From NCBI RefSeq assembly GCF_015680405.1, contig NZ_JADLJS010000006.1, positions 124,001-188,000 of the forward strand: DNA of 64,000 bases, read 5' to 3'. How positions within the stretch are numbered: the first letter of the stretch is position 1; each line of letters begins with the position of its first letter. The stretch comes from Pseudomonas pudica. GTDB lineage: Bacteria > Pseudomonadota > Gammaproteobacteria > Pseudomonadales > Pseudomonadaceae. Positions 52,697 to 63,737 of this stretch are shown here, piece by piece. The translations under genes and the position numbers were made by a program. Under the pieces are notes generated by a model that was not told the origin of the DNA, ran no database searches, and was given only the letters and a program-made list of their open reading frames with translations.

Positions 52697-53452
52697 ATGC
52701 GTCGCCCTATGGTAGCTGGTAACTGGAAGATGCACGGTACCCGCGCTAGCGTCGCTGAGCTGACCGAAGGCTTGAGAAATCTGGCCTTGCCGAGCGGAGT
52801 GGAAGTCGCTGTGTTTCCACCGGCCTTGTTCATCAATCAAGTGATCGATGGCCTGGCAGGTAAGGAAATTACTGTCGGCGCACAGAATTCTGCAGTACAA
52901 CCCGAACAGGGTGCGCTGACCGGAGAAGTTGCTCCGGAACAGCTGGTTGAAGCAGGCTGCAAGTTAGTGTTGATTGGTCATTCGGAGCGTCGCCAGATCA
53001 TTGGCGAAACTGACGAAGTGCTCAATCGAAAGTTTGCAGCGGCCCAAGCCAAAGGTTTGAAGCCAGTGCTTTGCATAGGGGAAACCCTTGAAGAGCGCGA
53101 GGCTGGCAAAACGCTCGAAGTTGTCGGGCGTCAACTAAGCAGTATCATCGAGGAATTCGGTGTTAAGGCTTTTGCCAATGCAGTAATTGCCTATGAGCCT
53201 GTATGGGCCATTGGCACTGGCCTTACGGCCACGCCACAGCAGGCCCAGGATGTGCACGCAGCCATCCGTGGCCAGTTGGCGGCAGAAGATGCTGAAGTGG
53301 CTGCGAAGGTGCAGTTGCTCTACGGCGGCAGCGTGAAGGCGGCCAATGCGGCCGAACTGTTCGGCATGCCGGATATCGATGGGGGGCTCATTGGTGGGGC
53401 TTCCCTGAACGCAGACGAATTCGGTGCAATTTGTCGCGCCGCAGGAAACTGA
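52697..53452 (+). CDS. tpiA: Triosephosphate isomerase
   Basis: 251 residues. Interconverts dihydroxyacetone phosphate and glyceraldehyde-3-P. It carries the active-site Lys (GNWKMHG), His (IGHSERRQ) and Glu ([11 protein letters not shown]), and the phosphate loop GGSVKAANA. Codon use from here through secG is visibly less GC-biased than in glmM (for example AATTCTGCAGTACAACCC and AAGTTAGTGTTGATTGGT). Ends four bases before the secG ATG. Confidence 0.97.
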   Translation: MRRPMVAGNWKMHGTRASVAELTEGLRNLALPSGVEVAVFPPALFINQVIDGLAGKEITVGAQNSAVQPEQGALTGEVAPEQLVEAGCKLVLIGHSERRQIIGETDEVLNRKFAAAQAKGLKPVLCIGETLEEREAGKTLEVVGRQLSSIIEEFGVKAFANAVIAYEPVWAIGTGLTATPQQAQDVHAAIRGQLAAEDAEVAAKVQLLYGGSVKAANAAELFGMPDIDGGLIGGASLNADEFGAICRAAGN

Positions 53453-53456
53453 ACAA

Positions 53457-53855
53457 ATGCTGGAAACAGTCATCGTTGTTTTTCATCTGTTGGCAGCGCT
53501 GTCGCTTGTAGTGCTGGTTCTGTTGCAACAGGGTAAAGGTGCTGAAGCAGGTGCATCTTTCGGCGCGGGTGCTTCAAATACCGTGTTCGGGAGCCAAGGC
53601 TCTGCAACGTTCCTGAGTAAATTAACTGCTATACTCGCTGCCACTTTCTTTTTGACAGCACTTGGGTTAGGATACTTCGCGAAGCAACAAGCTCACCAGC
53701 TTAGCCAAGCAGGTCTTCCAGATCCAGCAGTGCTAGAAGTGAAAGAGCCGCAGAAACCGGCAGTTAATGATGATGTACCGGTGCTCCAGCAGCAGAAGAG
53801 CGAAACCACTCCTAGTACGGGTGATGTACCTCCTCCGGCACAAGAGCAGAAGTAA
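53457..53855 (+). CDS. secG: Protein-export membrane protein SecG
   Basis: 132 residues. Two membrane helices ([20 protein letters not shown] and [19 protein letters not shown]) with the conserved cytoplasmic loop [21 protein letters not shown] subunit of the SecYEG translocon. The C-terminal 50 residues are a low-complexity tail ([20 protein letters not shown]). ATG 53457 has AGGAA about nine bases upstream; it follows tpiA as in most gammaproteobacteria. Confidence 0.96.
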   Translation: MLETVIVVFHLLAALSLVVLVLLQQGKGAEAGASFGAGASNTVFGSQGSATFLSKLTAILAATFFLTALGLGYFAKQQAHQLSQAGLPDPAVLEVKEPQKPAVNDDVPVLQQQKSETTPSTGDVPPPAQEQK

Positions 53856-53876
53856 CGGGTTTCAAGTAGTAGTATT

Positions 53877-53962
53877 GCCGAGGTGGTGGAATTGGTAGAC
53901 ACGCAACCTTGAGGTGGTTGTGCCCATAGGGTGTAGGGGTTCGAGTCCCCTTCTCGGTACCA
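53877..53962 (+). tRNA. tRNA-Leu (anticodon GAG)
   Basis: 86 bases with encoded CCA. Acceptor GCCGAGG pairs with the matching 3' strand. The anticodon stem CAACC/GGTTG holds loop TTGAGGT, giving anticodon GAG. A long variable arm and the T-loop GGTTCGAGTCC are present. It follows secG, the usual Pseudomonas arrangement. Confidence 0.97.
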
Positions 53963-53975
53963 ATTAAAGCTTGAG

Positions 53976-53998
53976 AGCCCGCTTTAGCGGGCTTTCTT
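53976..53998 (+). terminator. Intrinsic terminator after tRNA-Leu
   Basis: AGCCCGC and GCGGGCT form a 7-base stem with a TTTA loop, followed by TTCTT. Confidence 0.88.
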
Positions 53999-54062
53999 GC
54001 AGGTGAAGGTTCGGATTTGACCCTCAAGAGGGTTCGGTCTTATACTTTTGCCCCAGCTTTGT

Positions 54063-54139
<77 letters not shown>

Positions 54140-54149
54140 GCTTCAGCGG

Positions 54150-54171
54150 AGCCCCTTTTCAGGGGCTTTTT
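54150..54171 (+). terminator. Terminator or attenuator after tRNA-fMet
   Basis: AGCCCCT and AGGGGCT form a 7-base stem with a 4-base loop, followed by five T. Genes of the nusA operon follow, so partial read-through, as in metY-nusA operons, is plausible. Confidence 0.85.
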
Positions 54172-54269
54172 GCTAACCGAACAGTTTTCGGCGTCGTTGT
54201 CCAACGGCGCTTTCAGGGATGGGCGCTTCGCCCATTTTTTATTTGCACAGCATGCACGAGGGGGTTCAG

Positions 54270-54728
54270 GTGTCGAGCAAGCTAGAACAGTTGCAGGCCT
54301 TGTTGGCCCCGGTTGTCGAGGGTCTGGGCTATCAATGCTGGGGGATCGAATACGTTTCCCAGGGTAAGCATTCGGTACTGCGCATCTACATCGACAAGGA
54401 AGGCGGTATCCTGGTGGACGACTGCGAAGCGGTCAGCCGTCAGGCCAGCGCAATTCTCGATGTGGAAGATCCGATCAGCAGTGAGTACACCCTCGAGGTG
54501 TCTTCTCCAGGCATGGATCGCCCACTGTTCACTCTGGAACAGTTTGCCTCGCATGCCGGCGAACAAGTGAAGATCAAGCTGCGCTCACCCTTCGAGGGTC
54601 GTCGTAACTTCCAGGGCCTTCTCCGCGGTGTGGAGGAGCAGGACGTGGTGGTCCAGGTGGACAATCAAGAGTTCCTGTTGCCGATCGACTCGATCGACAA
54701 GGCCAATATTATTCCCAGTTTTGACTGA
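54270..54728 (+). CDS. rimP: Ribosome maturation factor RimP
   Basis: 152 residues. Needed for 30S maturation. Contains the N-terminal alpha/beta domain ([39 protein letters not shown]) and the C-terminal Sm-like domain ([14 protein letters not shown]). The start is GTG 54270, supported by GAGGGGG five bases upstream and the usual N-terminus; in-frame ATGs at 54219 and 54252 would add non-homologous residues. Confidence 0.96.
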   Translation: MSSKLEQLQALLAPVVEGLGYQCWGIEYVSQGKHSVLRIYIDKEGGILVDDCEAVSRQASAILDVEDPISSEYTLEVSSPGMDRPLFTLEQFASHAGEQVKIKLRSPFEGRRNFQGLLRGVEEQDVVVQVDNQEFLLPIDSIDKANIIPSFD

Positions 54729-54787
54729 GACGTGCCGGGCCCGGCGGACTATCCGGGCCCAATGGCTTGCGCAAGGCGAGGCGTACG

Positions 54788-56269
54788 ATGAGCAAAGAAG
54801 TACTGCTGGTTGTTGAATCGGTATCCAACGAAAAAGGTGTACCGCCCGGCGTCATTTTCGAAGCGCTGGAAGTGGCACTGGCCACTGCAACCAAAAAACG
54901 TTTTGAAGACGAAGTCGACCTGCGTGTGGAAATCAACCGCCACACCGGTAGCTACGAAACCTTCCGTCGCTGGACCGTGGTCGACGAAGCCGATCTTGAT
55001 GATCCGGCGATCGAGACCTGGTTGAGCAAGATTCACGAAACCCACCCTGAAGCCAAGGTCGGTGACGTGATCGAAGAGAAGATCGAGTCCATCGAGTTCG
55101 GTCGTATTGCCGCCCAGACCGCCAAGCAGGTCATCGTGCAGAAGGTCCGTGAGGCCGAGCGTGCCCAGGTGGTCGATGCCTACCGCGAGCGCGTTGGCGA
55201 GATCATCTCCGGTACCGTCAAGAAGGTTACCCGCGACAACGTCATCGTTGACCTGGGCAACAACGCCGAGGCCCTGCTGGCCCGCGAAGACATCATTCCG
55301 CGCGAGACCTTCCGTGTTGGCGTGCGCCTGCGTGCGCTGCTCAAGGAAATTCGCACCGAGAATCGTGGCCCACAGCTGATCCTGTCGCGCACCGCGCCAC
55401 AGATGCTGATCGAGCTTTTCCGCATCGAAGTGCCGGAAATTGCCGAAGGCCTCATCGAAGTCATGGCTGCCTCCCGTGATCCGGGTTCGCGAGCCAAGAT
55501 CGCCGTCCGCTCCAAGGACAAGCGCATCGACCCGCAAGGCGCCTGCATCGGCATGCGTGGTTCGCGCGTCCAGGCCGTATCCGGGGAGTTGGGTGGTGAG
55601 CGTGTGGATATCGTCCTGTGGGACGATAACCCGGCGCAGTTCGTCATCAACGCCATGTCGCCGGCTGAAGTCGCGGCGATCATCGTTGATGAAGATGCCC
55701 ATGCCATGGACATCGCCGTTGCCGAGGACAACCTGGCCCAGGCCATTGGTCGTGGCGGTCAGAACGTTCGCCTGGCCAGTCAGCTGACCGGCTGGACCCT
55801 GAACGTGATGACCGAGAAGGACATCCAGGCCAAGCAGCAGGCCGAAACCGGTGACATCCTGCGCAATTTCATCGATGAACTGGAAGTCGACGAGGAGCTG
55901 GCCCAAGTGCTGGTCGACGAAGGCTTCACCAGCCTCGAAGAAATTGCCTACGTACCGTTGGAAGAAATGCTCAACATCGATGGCTTTGACGAAGATATCG
56001 TCAACGAGCTCCGCGCTCGAGCCAAGGACCGTTTGTTGACCAAGGCCATCGCTACCGAAGAAAAACTGGCAGACGCCCATCCGGCTGACGACCTGCTCTC
56101 CCTCGAGGGCATGGACAAAGACCTGGCGGCGGAACTGGCGGTGCGCGGCGTGGTTAACCGCGAAGACCTGGCCGAGCAGTCGATAGACGATCTGCTCGAC
56201 ATCGACGGCATCGACGAAGAGCGTGCCGGCAAGTTGATCATGGCCGCCCGAGCCCACTGGTTCGAGTAA
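54788..56269 (+). CDS. nusA: Transcription termination/antitermination factor NusA
   Basis: 493 residues. N-terminal RNA polymerase-binding domain ([20 protein letters not shown]), S1 domain (about 135-200), KH1 and KH2 ([37 protein letters not shown]), and two C-terminal acidic repeats with [20 protein letters not shown]. It controls pausing, termination and antitermination. ATG 54788 chosen by homology. Confidence 0.98.
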   Translation: MSKEVLLVVESVSNEKGVPPGVIFEALEVALATATKKRFEDEVDLRVEINRHTGSYETFRRWTVVDEADLDDPAIETWLSKIHETHPEAKVGDVIEEKIESIEFGRIAAQTAKQVIVQKVREAERAQVVDAYRERVGEIISGTVKKVTRDNVIVDLGNNAEALLAREDIIPRETFRVGVRLRALLKEIRTENRGPQLILSRTAPQMLIELFRIEVPEIAEGLIEVMAASRDPGSRAKIAVRSKDKRIDPQGACIGMRGSRVQAVSGELGGERVDIVLWDDNPAQFVINAMSPAEVAAIIVDEDAHAMDIAVAEDNLAQAIGRGGQNVRLASQLTGWTLNVMTEKDIQAKQQAETGDILRNFIDELEVDEELAQVLVDEGFTSLEEIAYVPLEEMLNIDGFDEDIVNELRARAKDRLLTKAIATEEKLADAHPADDLLSLEGMDKDLAAELAVRGVVNREDLAEQSIDDLLDIDGIDEERAGKLIMAARAHWFE

Positions 56270-56296
56270 TTAGGCGCGGCCTGAGGAGAGAAGTGC

Positions 56297-58837
56297 ATGA
56301 CGCAAGTCACGGTGAAAGAACTGGCCCAAGAGGTCGAGGCACCGGTAGAGCGCCTGCTGCAGCAGATGCGTGAGGCAGGTCTGCCGCACACCGACGCCGG
56401 TCAGGTAGTGACCGACAATGAGAAGCAGACCTTGCTGACTCATTTGAAGAGCAGCCACAAGAGCAAGGCGGAAGAGCCGCGCAAGATTACCTTGCAGCGC
56501 AAAACCACCAGCACCCTGCGTGTCGCCGGTAGCAAGAGCATCAGCGTAGAAGTACGCAAGAAGAAAGTATTCGTGCAGCGTAGCCCGGAAGAAATCCAGG
56601 CTGAGCAGAAGCGTGAACTGGAAGAGCGCCGTGCGGCTGAAAACGCCGCTCGCGAGAAGGTCGAGGCCGAAGTTCGCCAGCGCAACGAAGAGCAGGCTCG
56701 CCGTCAGGCCGCCGAAACCGCCGCTGCAGCCCCAGCGCCTGCCGCCAAGCCAGAGTCGGCGCCTGCCGCTGCCCCGGCCCCGGTAGTTGCCGATGCCCCG
56801 GCGTCCGAAGACGCCGCAGCCCGTGCTGCCGAGCGCAAGAAGGACGAAGCCCGTCGCAACGAAGGCCGTACCCGTGACGAAGACCGTCGTGGTGGCGAGC
56901 GTCGTGGCGAGGCCCCGCGCGTGTCGATCAAGGTCAAGGTCAAGGAGAAGGAAAAGGCTCCGACTCCACGGGCCGCACCGCGCACCACCGATGAAGAGAG
57001 CGATGGCGTACGCCGTGGCCGCGGTGGCAAGAGCAAGCTGAAGAAGCGCAACCAGCACGGCTTCCAGAACCCGACCGGTCCAGTCATCCGTGACGTGACC
57101 ATCGGCGAGACCATCACCGTCTCGGAACTGGCCCAACAGATGTCGGTCAAGGCCGCTGAAGTGGTCAAGTTCATGTTCAAGCTGGGTACTCCGGTCACCA
57201 TCAATCAGGTGCTCGACCAGGAAACCGCTCAGCTGGTCGCCGAAGAACTGGGCCACAAAGTGACCCTGGTCAGCGATACCGCCCTGGAAGACTCCCTGGC
57301 CGAATCGCTGAAGTTCGAAGGTGAAGTCGAATCGCGTGCGCCGGTCGTTACCGTCATGGGTCACGTTGACCACGGCAAGACCTCGCTGCTCGACTACATC
57401 CGTCGTGCCAAGGTTGCTGCTGGCGAAGCCGGTGGTATTACCCAGCACATCGGTGCCTACCACGTGGAAACCGACCGCGGCATGGTCACCTTCCTCGATA
57501 CTCCAGGCCACGCTGCGTTCACCGCAATGCGTGCCCGTGGTGCCAAGGCTACCGACATCGTCATCCTGGTGGTGGCGGCGGACGACGGCGTGATGCCGCA
57601 AACTCGCGAAGCCGTTCAGCATGCCAAGGCAGCGGGCGTTCCGCTGGTGGTTGCGGTGAACAAGATCGACAAGCCGGGTGCCGATATCGATCGCATTCGC
57701 AACGAGCTGGCCGTCGAAGGCGTGACCTCCGAAGACTGGGGTGGTGATACTCCATTCGTCAAGGTTTCGGCGAAGATGGGTACCGGCGTCGACGAGCTGC
57801 TTGAAGCTGTTCTGCTGCAGGCCGAGATCCTCGAGCTGACCGCTACCCCGACCGCTCCAGGTCGTGGCGTGGTTGTCGAATCGCGCCTGGACAAGGGCCG
57901 TGGCCCGGTGGCGACCATCCTGGTTCAGGACGGTACCCTGCGTCAGGGCGACATGGTCCTGTGCGGTTCCAATTATGGCCGCGTGCGCGCCATGCTCGAC
58001 GAGAACGGCAAGCCTGTGAAGGAAGCCGGCCCGTCGATCCCGGTCGAAATCCTCGGCCTGGACGGTACCCCGGAAGCCGGTGACGAGCTGTCCGTGGTTG
58101 CCGACGAGAAGAAAGCCCGTGAGGTTGCCCTGTTCCGTCAAGGCAAGTACCGCGAGGTCAAGCTGGCTCGTGCTCACGCCGGCAAGCTGGAAAACATCTT
58201 CGAGACCATGGGTCAGGAAGAGAAGAAGACCCTCAACATCGTCCTCAAGACCGACGTACGTGGTTCCCTGGAAGCACTGCAGGGTTCGCTGTCGGGCCTG
58301 GGCAACGACGAAGTTCAGGTGCGCGTGATCGGTGGCGGCGTCGGTGGTATCACCGAAAGCGACGCCAACCTGGCGCTGGCTTCGAATGCAGTACTGTTCG
58401 GCTTCAACGTGCGTGCCGATGCCGGCGCGCGCAAGATCGTCGAGCAGGAAGGTCTGGATATGCGTTACTACAACGTGATCTACGACATCATCGAAGACGT
58501 CAAGAAGGCTCTGACCGGCATGCTCGGCAGCGATGTTCGCGAGAACATCCTGGGTGTCGCCGAAGTTCGTGACGTGTTCCGTTCGCCGAAGTTCGGCGCC
58601 ATCGCTGGCTGTATGGTCATCGAGGGTACCGTGTACCGCAACCGTCCGATCCGCGTACTGCGCGAAGACGTTGTGATCTTCGAAGGCGAGCTGGAGTCGC
58701 TGCGTCGCTTCAAGGACGATGCCTCCGAAGTGCGTAACGGCATGGAGTGCGGTATTGGCGTGAAGAGCTACAACGACGTCAAGGTCGGCGACAAGATCGA
58801 AGTCTTCGAGAAAGTCCAGGTGGCTCGTACCCTGTAA
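56297..58837 (+). CDS. infB: Translation initiation factor IF-2
   Basis: 846 residues. N-terminal IF2 domain ([20 protein letters not shown]), a charged and Ala/Pro-rich linker (about 100-230), then the GTPase with [12 protein letters not shown] (G1), DTPGHAAF (G3) and NKIDKPG (G4), and the C-terminal tRNA-binding domains. It places fMet-tRNA on the 30S subunit; the initiator tRNA gene lies upstream in the same cluster. Confidence 0.98.
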   Translation: MTQVTVKELAQEVEAPVERLLQQMREAGLPHTDAGQVVTDNEKQTLLTHLKSSHKSKAEEPRKITLQRKTTSTLRVAGSKSISVEVRKKKVFVQRSPEEIQAEQKRELEERRAAENAAREKVEAEVRQRNEEQARRQAAETAAAAPAPAAKPESAPAAAPAPVVADAPASEDAAARAAERKKDEARRNEGRTRDEDRRGGERRGEAPRVSIKVKVKEKEKAPTPRAAPRTTDEESDGVRRGRGGKSKLKKRNQHGFQNPTGPVIRDVTIGETITVSELAQQMSVKAAEVVKFMFKLGTPVTINQVLDQETAQLVAEELGHKVTLVSDTALEDSLAESLKFEGEVESRAPVVTVMGHVDHGKTSLLDYIRRAKVAAGEAGGITQHIGAYHVETDRGMVTFLDTPGHAAFTAMRARGAKATDIVILVVAADDGVMPQTREAVQHAKAAGVPLVVAVNKIDKPGADIDRIRNELAVEGVTSEDWGGDTPFVKVSAKMGTGVDELLEAVLLQAEILELTATPTAPGRGVVVESRLDKGRGPVATILVQDGTLRQGDMVLCGSNYGRVRAMLDENGKPVKEAGPSIPVEILGLDGTPEAGDELSVVADEKKAREVALFRQGKYREVKLARAHAGKLENIFETMGQEEKKTLNIVLKTDVRGSLEALQGSLSGLGNDEVQVRVIGGGVGGITESDANLALASNAVLFGFNVRADAGARKIVEQEGLDMRYYNVIYDIIEDVKKALTGMLGSDVRENILGVAEVRDVFRSPKFGAIAGCMVIEGTVYRNRPIRVLREDVVIFEGELESLRRFKDDASEVRNGMECGIGVKSYNDVKVGDKIEVFEKVQVARTL

Positions 58838-58953
58838 GGGGCGAGCGTGGTGCAGGCCCCGCCCTTGGGCGGCTGGCAGCGCCTCTGAAGGTAGCGCCCG
58901 GTCAGGCTTCAGCCTGGCCGGGCGTTTGCCGCTTTAAGTTACAGGTAGCAAGA

Positions 58954-59352
58954 ATGGCAAAAGAATATAGCCGTACCCAACGCATCGGCGATCAGATGCA
59001 GCGCGAGCTGTCGGAGCTGATCCGCCGTGAAGTCAAAGACCCGCGCGTCGGCCTGGTGACCATCACTGCCGTGGACGTCAGCCGCGACCTCGGCCACGCC
59101 AAGGTGTTCATCACCGTGATGGGCCAGGACGGCGCCGACGCCGTGCCGCAGACCCTCAAGGCCCTGACCAGCGCCGCGAGCTTCCTGCGCCTGCACCTGG
59201 GGCGCGTGATGCAACTGCGCAGCGTGCCGCAATTGCATTTCCACTTCGACGAAAGCGTCAGCCGTGGTGCCCACCTGTCGGCATTGATCGAGCGCGCGGT
59301 CGCCGAAGACCGTCTGCACAAGGATGCCGACAAGCCGGACGCCGAGGAGTAA
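58954..59352 (+). CDS. rbfA: 30S ribosome-binding factor RbfA
   Basis: 132 residues. KH-like fold ([54 protein letters not shown]). Acts in 16S rRNA 5'-end maturation and cold adaptation. ATG 58954 gives the canonical [11 protein letters not shown] start. The 116-base gap after infB holds an inverted repeat but no T tract. Confidence 0.97.
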   Translation: MAKEYSRTQRIGDQMQRELSELIRREVKDPRVGLVTITAVDVSRDLGHAKVFITVMGQDGADAVPQTLKALTSAASFLRLHLGRVMQLRSVPQLHFHFDESVSRGAHLSALIERAVAEDRLHKDADKPDAEE

Positions 59353-59355
59353 GCG

Positions 59356-60273
59356 GTGGCCCAGGTCAAACGTATCCGCCGCAACGTCAGCGGCATCATC
59401 CTGCTCGACAAGCCGCTGGGCTTCACCTCCAACGCGGCCCTGCAAAAGGTGCGCTGGCTGCTCAATGCGGAAAAGGCCGGCCACACTGGCAGCCTCGACC
59501 CGCTGGCAACCGGCGTGCTGCCGCTGTGCTTTGGCGAAGCAACCAAGTTTTCGCAGTACCTGCTCGATTCCGACAAGGGCTACGAAACAGTCATGCAGAT
59601 GGGGCAGACTACCAACACCGGCGATGCCGAGGGTGAGGTGCTGCAGACTCGCGAGGTGACCGTTGGTCGCTCCGACATCGAGGCCCTGCTGTCGCGTTTT
59701 CGTGGCCAGATCAGCCAGATACCGCCGATGTACTCGGCGCTCAAGCGTGACGGCCAGCCACTGTACAAGCTGGCACGTGCAGGAGAGGTAGTGGAGCGCG
59801 AGGCGCGTTCTGTTACTATTGGCCGCTTGGAGTTGCTCGAGTGCGAAGGCACCCGTGCGCGGTTGAGCGTAGGATGCAGCAAAGGCACCTATATCCGCAC
59901 CCTGGTGGAGGATATCGGCGAGGCTCTTGGCTGCGGCGCCTATGTCGCCGAGCTGCGCAGGACCCAGGCCGGGCCTTTCGCGCTGGCGCAGACGGTCACT
60001 CTCGAGGAACTCGAACAGGCCCACGCCGAAGGCGGCAACGAAGCGCTCGACCGCTTCCTTATGCCTTCTGACAGCGGCCTGCAGGACTGGCCACTGGTGT
60101 GCCTGTCCGAGCACAGTGCGTTCTACTGGCTGCATGGGCAGGCGGTACGCGCGCCGGACGCGCCACAATTTGGCATGGTCCGGGTACAGGATCACAATGC
60201 ACGCTTCATCGGTATCGGTGAAGTGAGCGAAGACGGGCGCATTGCGCCGCGTCGGCTGATTCGGTCGGAATGA
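59356..60273 (+). CDS. truB: tRNA pseudouridine-55 synthase
   Basis: 305 residues. Makes pseudouridine 55 in the T-loop of tRNAs. The catalytic Asp is in [15 protein letters not shown] (about residues 40-54); [16 protein letters not shown] and the [17 protein letters not shown] block follow, with a C-terminal PUA-like domain. GTG start three bases after the rbfA stop. Confidence 0.97.
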   Translation: MAQVKRIRRNVSGIILLDKPLGFTSNAALQKVRWLLNAEKAGHTGSLDPLATGVLPLCFGEATKFSQYLLDSDKGYETVMQMGQTTNTGDAEGEVLQTREVTVGRSDIEALLSRFRGQISQIPPMYSALKRDGQPLYKLARAGEVVEREARSVTIGRLELLECEGTRARLSVGCSKGTYIRTLVEDIGEALGCGAYVAELRRTQAGPFALAQTVTLEELEQAHAEGGNEALDRFLMPSDSGLQDWPLVCLSEHSAFYWLHGQAVRAPDAPQFGMVRVQDHNARFIGIGEVSEDGRIAPRRLIRSE

Positions 60274-60419
60274 CCGAAACCGCGGGGCCGGGCAATTGCC
60301 AGGTTCCACGGGACCAAGGGTGGCTGTCAGTAGGCACGGTCACACCTTTTTTATTAATACAGGGATTTGTCCCTGGCCTATTGGACCCGCATGCGGGATC
60401 CGTTATCAGGAGAAGCCAC

Positions 60420-60689
60420 ATGGCCCTCAGCGTTGAAGAAAAAGCTCAGATCGTTGCCGAATACCAGCAAGCCGCCGGCGATACCGGTAGCCCGGAAGTG
60501 CAGGTTGCTCTGCTGACCGCCAACATCAACAAGCTGCAAGGCCACTTCAAGGCCAACGACAAAGACCACCACTCCCGTCGTGGTCTGATTCGTATGGTCA
60601 ACCAGCGTCGTAAGCTGCTGGACTACCTGAAGGGCAAAGACACCACTCGTTACAGCGCCCTGATCGGTCGCCTGGGTCTGCGTCGCTAA
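60420..60689 (+). CDS. rpsO: 30S ribosomal protein S15
   Basis: 89 residues, standard length. Conserved [40 protein letters not shown] and the C-terminal [16 protein letters not shown]. Binds the central domain of 16S rRNA. ATG 60420 has AGGAGAAG upstream. The 146-base leader after truB probably carries its own promoter and the S15 autoregulatory structure, as in other gammaproteobacteria. Confidence 0.98.
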   Translation: MALSVEEKAQIVAEYQQAAGDTGSPEVQVALLTANINKLQGHFKANDKDHHSRRGLIRMVNQRRKLLDYLKGKDTTRYSALIGRLGLRR

Positions 60690-60940
60690 TAGCGGCCTGG
60701 CCAGTGGTGTGCATGGCGTGTCGCAGGCTTCGGCAGGGCTGTTTTGCAGCGCTGCCGTTGGACACGCCACGCGTATCTCCGAGGTTGGCAGCCTGGCAAC
60801 GCTGAGCGGATCTTCCGCTTGGCGCCAGGCTCCCAGCCTCGTGTTGTATCTGGACGGTCAATGGGGCCGATTCCCCGTTCTGCCCAAGAATTCGCAAGAA
60901 ACCAGTTCCCCCCAAGAGCCACTGAAAAAGGTAGGAAACC

Positions 60941-63046
60941 GTGAACCCGGTAATCAAGACTTTCCAGTTCGGTCAATCGACCGTTACTCTCGAAACGGGC
61001 CGTATTGCCCGTCAGGCAACCGGCGCTGTGCTGGTTACCGTCGACAACGACGTCACCGTGCTGGTGACCGTGGTAGGCGCCAAGCAGGCTGATCCAGGCA
61101 AGGGTTTCTTCCCGCTGTCGGTTCACTACCAGGAAAAGACCTACGCCGCCGGCAAGATCCCGGGTGGCTTCTTCAAGCGTGAAGGCCGTCCTTCCGAGAA
61201 AGAGACCCTGACCTCGCGCCTGATCGACCGTCCGATCCGTCCGCTGTTCCCGGAAGGCTTCATGAACGAAGTGCAGGTTGTCTGCACCGTGGTTTCCACC
61301 AGCAAGAAGACCGACCCGGACATCGCTGCGATGATCGGTACCTCGGCTGCCCTGGCCATTTCCGGCATTCCGTTCGAAGGCCCGATCGGCGCCGCTCGCG
61401 TTGCCTTCCACGAAAGCACCGGCTACCTGCTGAACCCGACCTACGAGCAACTGGCTGCCTCGAGCCTGGACATGGTCGTTGCCGGTACCGAATCGGCTGT
61501 ACTGATGGTTGAATCGGAAGCCAAAGAGCTGACCGAAGACCAGATGCTGGGCGCCGTACTGTTCGCACACGACGAATTCCAGGCCGTGATCCAGGCCGTC
61601 AAGGAACTGGCCGCCGAAGCCGGCAAGCCGACCTGGGACTGGCAGCCAGCCCCGGCCAATGTCGAGCTGATGAACCTGGTGCGTGGCGAGTTCGGTGAAG
61701 CCGTTTCGCAGGCATACACCATTACCCAGAAGGCTGACCGCTACAACCGCCTGGGCCAGCTGCGCGACGAAGCTGTTGCCCGTCTGAGCAACGAAGAGAC
61801 CGGCCCGTCCGCCAGCGCCATCAAGGACATCTTCGGCGAACTGGAATACCGCACCGTCCGTGAGAACATCGTCAACGGCAAACCGCGTATCGACGGCCGT
61901 GACACCCGCACCGTGCGCCCGCTGAACATCGAAGTCGGCGTATTGCCGAAGACCCACGGTTCGGCGCTGTTCACCCGTGGTGAAACCCAGGCCCTGGTTG
62001 TCGCGACCTTGGGTACCGCACGTGACGCCCAGCTGCTGGACACCCTGGAAGGCGAGAAGAAAGACCCGTTCATGCTGCACTACAACTTCCCGCCATTCTC
62101 GGTGGGTGAGTGCGGCCGCATGGGCGGCGCCGGCCGTCGTGAAATCGGTCACGGTCGCCTGGCCCGTCGTGGCGTGCAGGCCATGCTGCCGAGCGACAGC
62201 GACTTCCCGTACACCATCCGTGTGGTTTCGGAAATCACCGAATCCAACGGTTCCAGCTCCATGGCTTCGGTCTGCGGTGCTTCCCTGGCCCTGATGGACG
62301 CCGGTGTACCGATGAAGGCCCCAGTTGCTGGTATCGCCATGGGTCTGGTCAAGGAAGGTGACAAGTTCGCTGTCCTGACCGACATCCTGGGTGACGAAGA
62401 CCACCTGGGCGACATGGACTTCAAGGTAGCCGGTACCGCCAAGGGTGTTACCGCGCTGCAGATGGACATCAAGATCAACGGCATCACCGAAGAGATCATG
62501 GAAATCGCCCTGGGCCAGGCCCTGGAAGCGCGCCTGAACATCCTCGGCCAGATGAACCAGATCATCGCCCAGTCGCGTAGCGAGCTGTCGGCCAACGCTC
62601 CGACCATGATCGCGATGAAGATCGACACCGACAAGATCCGTGATGTCATCGGTAAAGGCGGCGCCACCATTCGCGCCATCTGCGAAGAGACCAAGGCTTC
62701 GATCGACATCGAAGACGACGGCTCGATCAAGATCTTCGGCGAAACCAAGGAAGCGGCAGAGGCTGCCAAGCAGCGCATCCTGGGCATCACCGCCGAGGCC
62801 GAGATTGGCAAGATCTATGTCGGCAAGGTCGAACGCATCGTCGACTTCGGTGCCTTCGTCAACATCCTGCCTGGCAAGGACGGCCTGGTACACATCTCCA
62901 TGCTGAGCGATGCTCGCGTCGAGAAAGTTACCGACATCCTGAAAGAAGGCCAGGAAGTCGAAGTACTGGTACTGGACGTGGACAACCGCGGCCGTATCAA
63001 GCTGTCGATCAAGGATGTTGCCGCGGCCAAGGCCTCGGGCGTCTAA
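60941..63046 (+). CDS. pnp: Polynucleotide phosphorylase
   Basis: 701 residues. A 3'-5' phosphorolytic exoribonuclease and core of the degradosome. It has two RNase PH domains ([35 protein letters not shown] with catalytic residues), a KH domain ([18 protein letters not shown]) and a C-terminal S1 domain ([18 protein letters not shown]). GTG 60941 has a GGTAGGAA site upstream. The 251-base rpsO-pnp spacer has no frame I trust; in E. coli it carries an RNase III autoregulation hairpin. Confidence 0.98.
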   Translation: MNPVIKTFQFGQSTVTLETGRIARQATGAVLVTVDNDVTVLVTVVGAKQADPGKGFFPLSVHYQEKTYAAGKIPGGFFKREGRPSEKETLTSRLIDRPIRPLFPEGFMNEVQVVCTVVSTSKKTDPDIAAMIGTSAALAISGIPFEGPIGAARVAFHESTGYLLNPTYEQLAASSLDMVVAGTESAVLMVESEAKELTEDQMLGAVLFAHDEFQAVIQAVKELAAEAGKPTWDWQPAPANVELMNLVRGEFGEAVSQAYTITQKADRYNRLGQLRDEAVARLSNEETGPSASAIKDIFGELEYRTVRENIVNGKPRIDGRDTRTVRPLNIEVGVLPKTHGSALFTRGETQALVVATLGTARDAQLLDTLEGEKKDPFMLHYNFPPFSVGECGRMGGAGRREIGHGRLARRGVQAMLPSDSDFPYTIRVVSEITESNGSSSMASVCGASLALMDAGVPMKAPVAGIAMGLVKEGDKFAVLTDILGDEDHLGDMDFKVAGTAKGVTALQMDIKINGITEEIMEIALGQALEARLNILGQMNQIIAQSRSELSANAPTMIAMKIDTDKIRDVIGKGGATIRAICEETKASIDIEDDGSIKIFGETKEAAEAAKQRILGITAEAEIGKIYVGKVERIVDFGAFVNILPGKDGLVHISMLSDARVEKVTDILKEGQEVEVLVLDVDNRGRIKLSIKDVAAAKASGV

Positions 63047-63065
63047 GCGACTGCCACGCTACAGG

Positions 63066-63090
63066 AAAGGGCCCTTCGGGGCCCTTTTTT
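63066..63090 (+). terminator. Intrinsic terminator of pnp
   Basis: AAAGGGCCC and GGGCCCTTT form a 9-base stem with a TTCG loop and a T run. Confidence 0.93.
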
Positions 63091-63308
63091 CATGGGCGAA
63101 AGGGAACCTTTTGCGGACTTGCATCTTGCATGCAGGTTTACGGTGCAGATTGCAAAATGCACGACGACAGGAACACTGATTTTTCGCTAACTTATTGATT
63201 TAAAAGGAAACAAGCGAGGCGGAAAAGCTGGCACAGCGCGTGCAACTACCTTCATATCTGACGCCAGGACATACGGCGCAGACCTTTCGAAAAACAGGAG
63301 TGACTCAC

Positions 63309-63659
63309 ATGAAGAAGTTCGCCATTGCTGCCGCTACTGCTACCGCCCTGACCCTGACCCTGGCTAACGGCGCATTCGCTGCAGAGCCAACCCAGGCTCC
63401 AGTCATGTTGGCCGCCAATACCGTGGACAACGCCAAGCAGGAAGGTTCTGACACCTGGATCACCACCAAAGTGAAAGCGGACCTGCTGACTGAAAAAGGT
63501 ATTCCAGGCAGCGACATCAAAGTCGAGACCAGCCAAGGTGTCGTCTCGCTGTCGTCTGACGTGGCGGTGACTCAGTCCCAGAAAGAAGAAGCTGTTCGTA
63601 TTACCAAGAACATCAAAGGCGTCAAGAGTGTGATGTCGGATGGCCTGAAAGCCGAATAA
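63309..63659 (+). CDS. Periplasmic BON-domain protein (OsmY-like)
   Basis: 116 residues. Signal peptide (MKKFAIAAATATALTLTLAN then GAFA, cleavage near residue 24), a linker, then one BON domain (DTWITTKVKADLLTEKGIPG, IKVETSQGVVSLSSDV, AVRITKNIKGVKSVMSDGL). BON proteins bind membranes and are often stress-induced. ATG 63309 has AGGAG upstream. It has its own 260-base leader after the pnp terminator. Confidence 0.88.
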   Translation: MKKFAIAAATATALTLTLANGAFAAEPTQAPVMLAANTVDNAKQEGSDTWITTKVKADLLTEKGIPGSDIKVETSQGVVSLSSDVAVTQSQKEEAVRITKNIKGVKSVMSDGLKAE

Positions 63660-63702
63660 GGATTGTCCCGTCGGCCAAACGGATTTGGCCATCTTTGCTC
63701 CG

Positions 63703-63728
63703 AGCCCCTGCTATTTGCCGGGGCTTTT
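63703..63728 (+). terminator. Terminator after the BON gene
   Basis: AGCCCC (63703-63708) and GGGGCT (63720-63725) form a stem with an 11-base loop, followed by TTTT. It lies between convergent genes. Confidence 0.7.
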
Positions 63729-63737
63729 CATTTGCGG

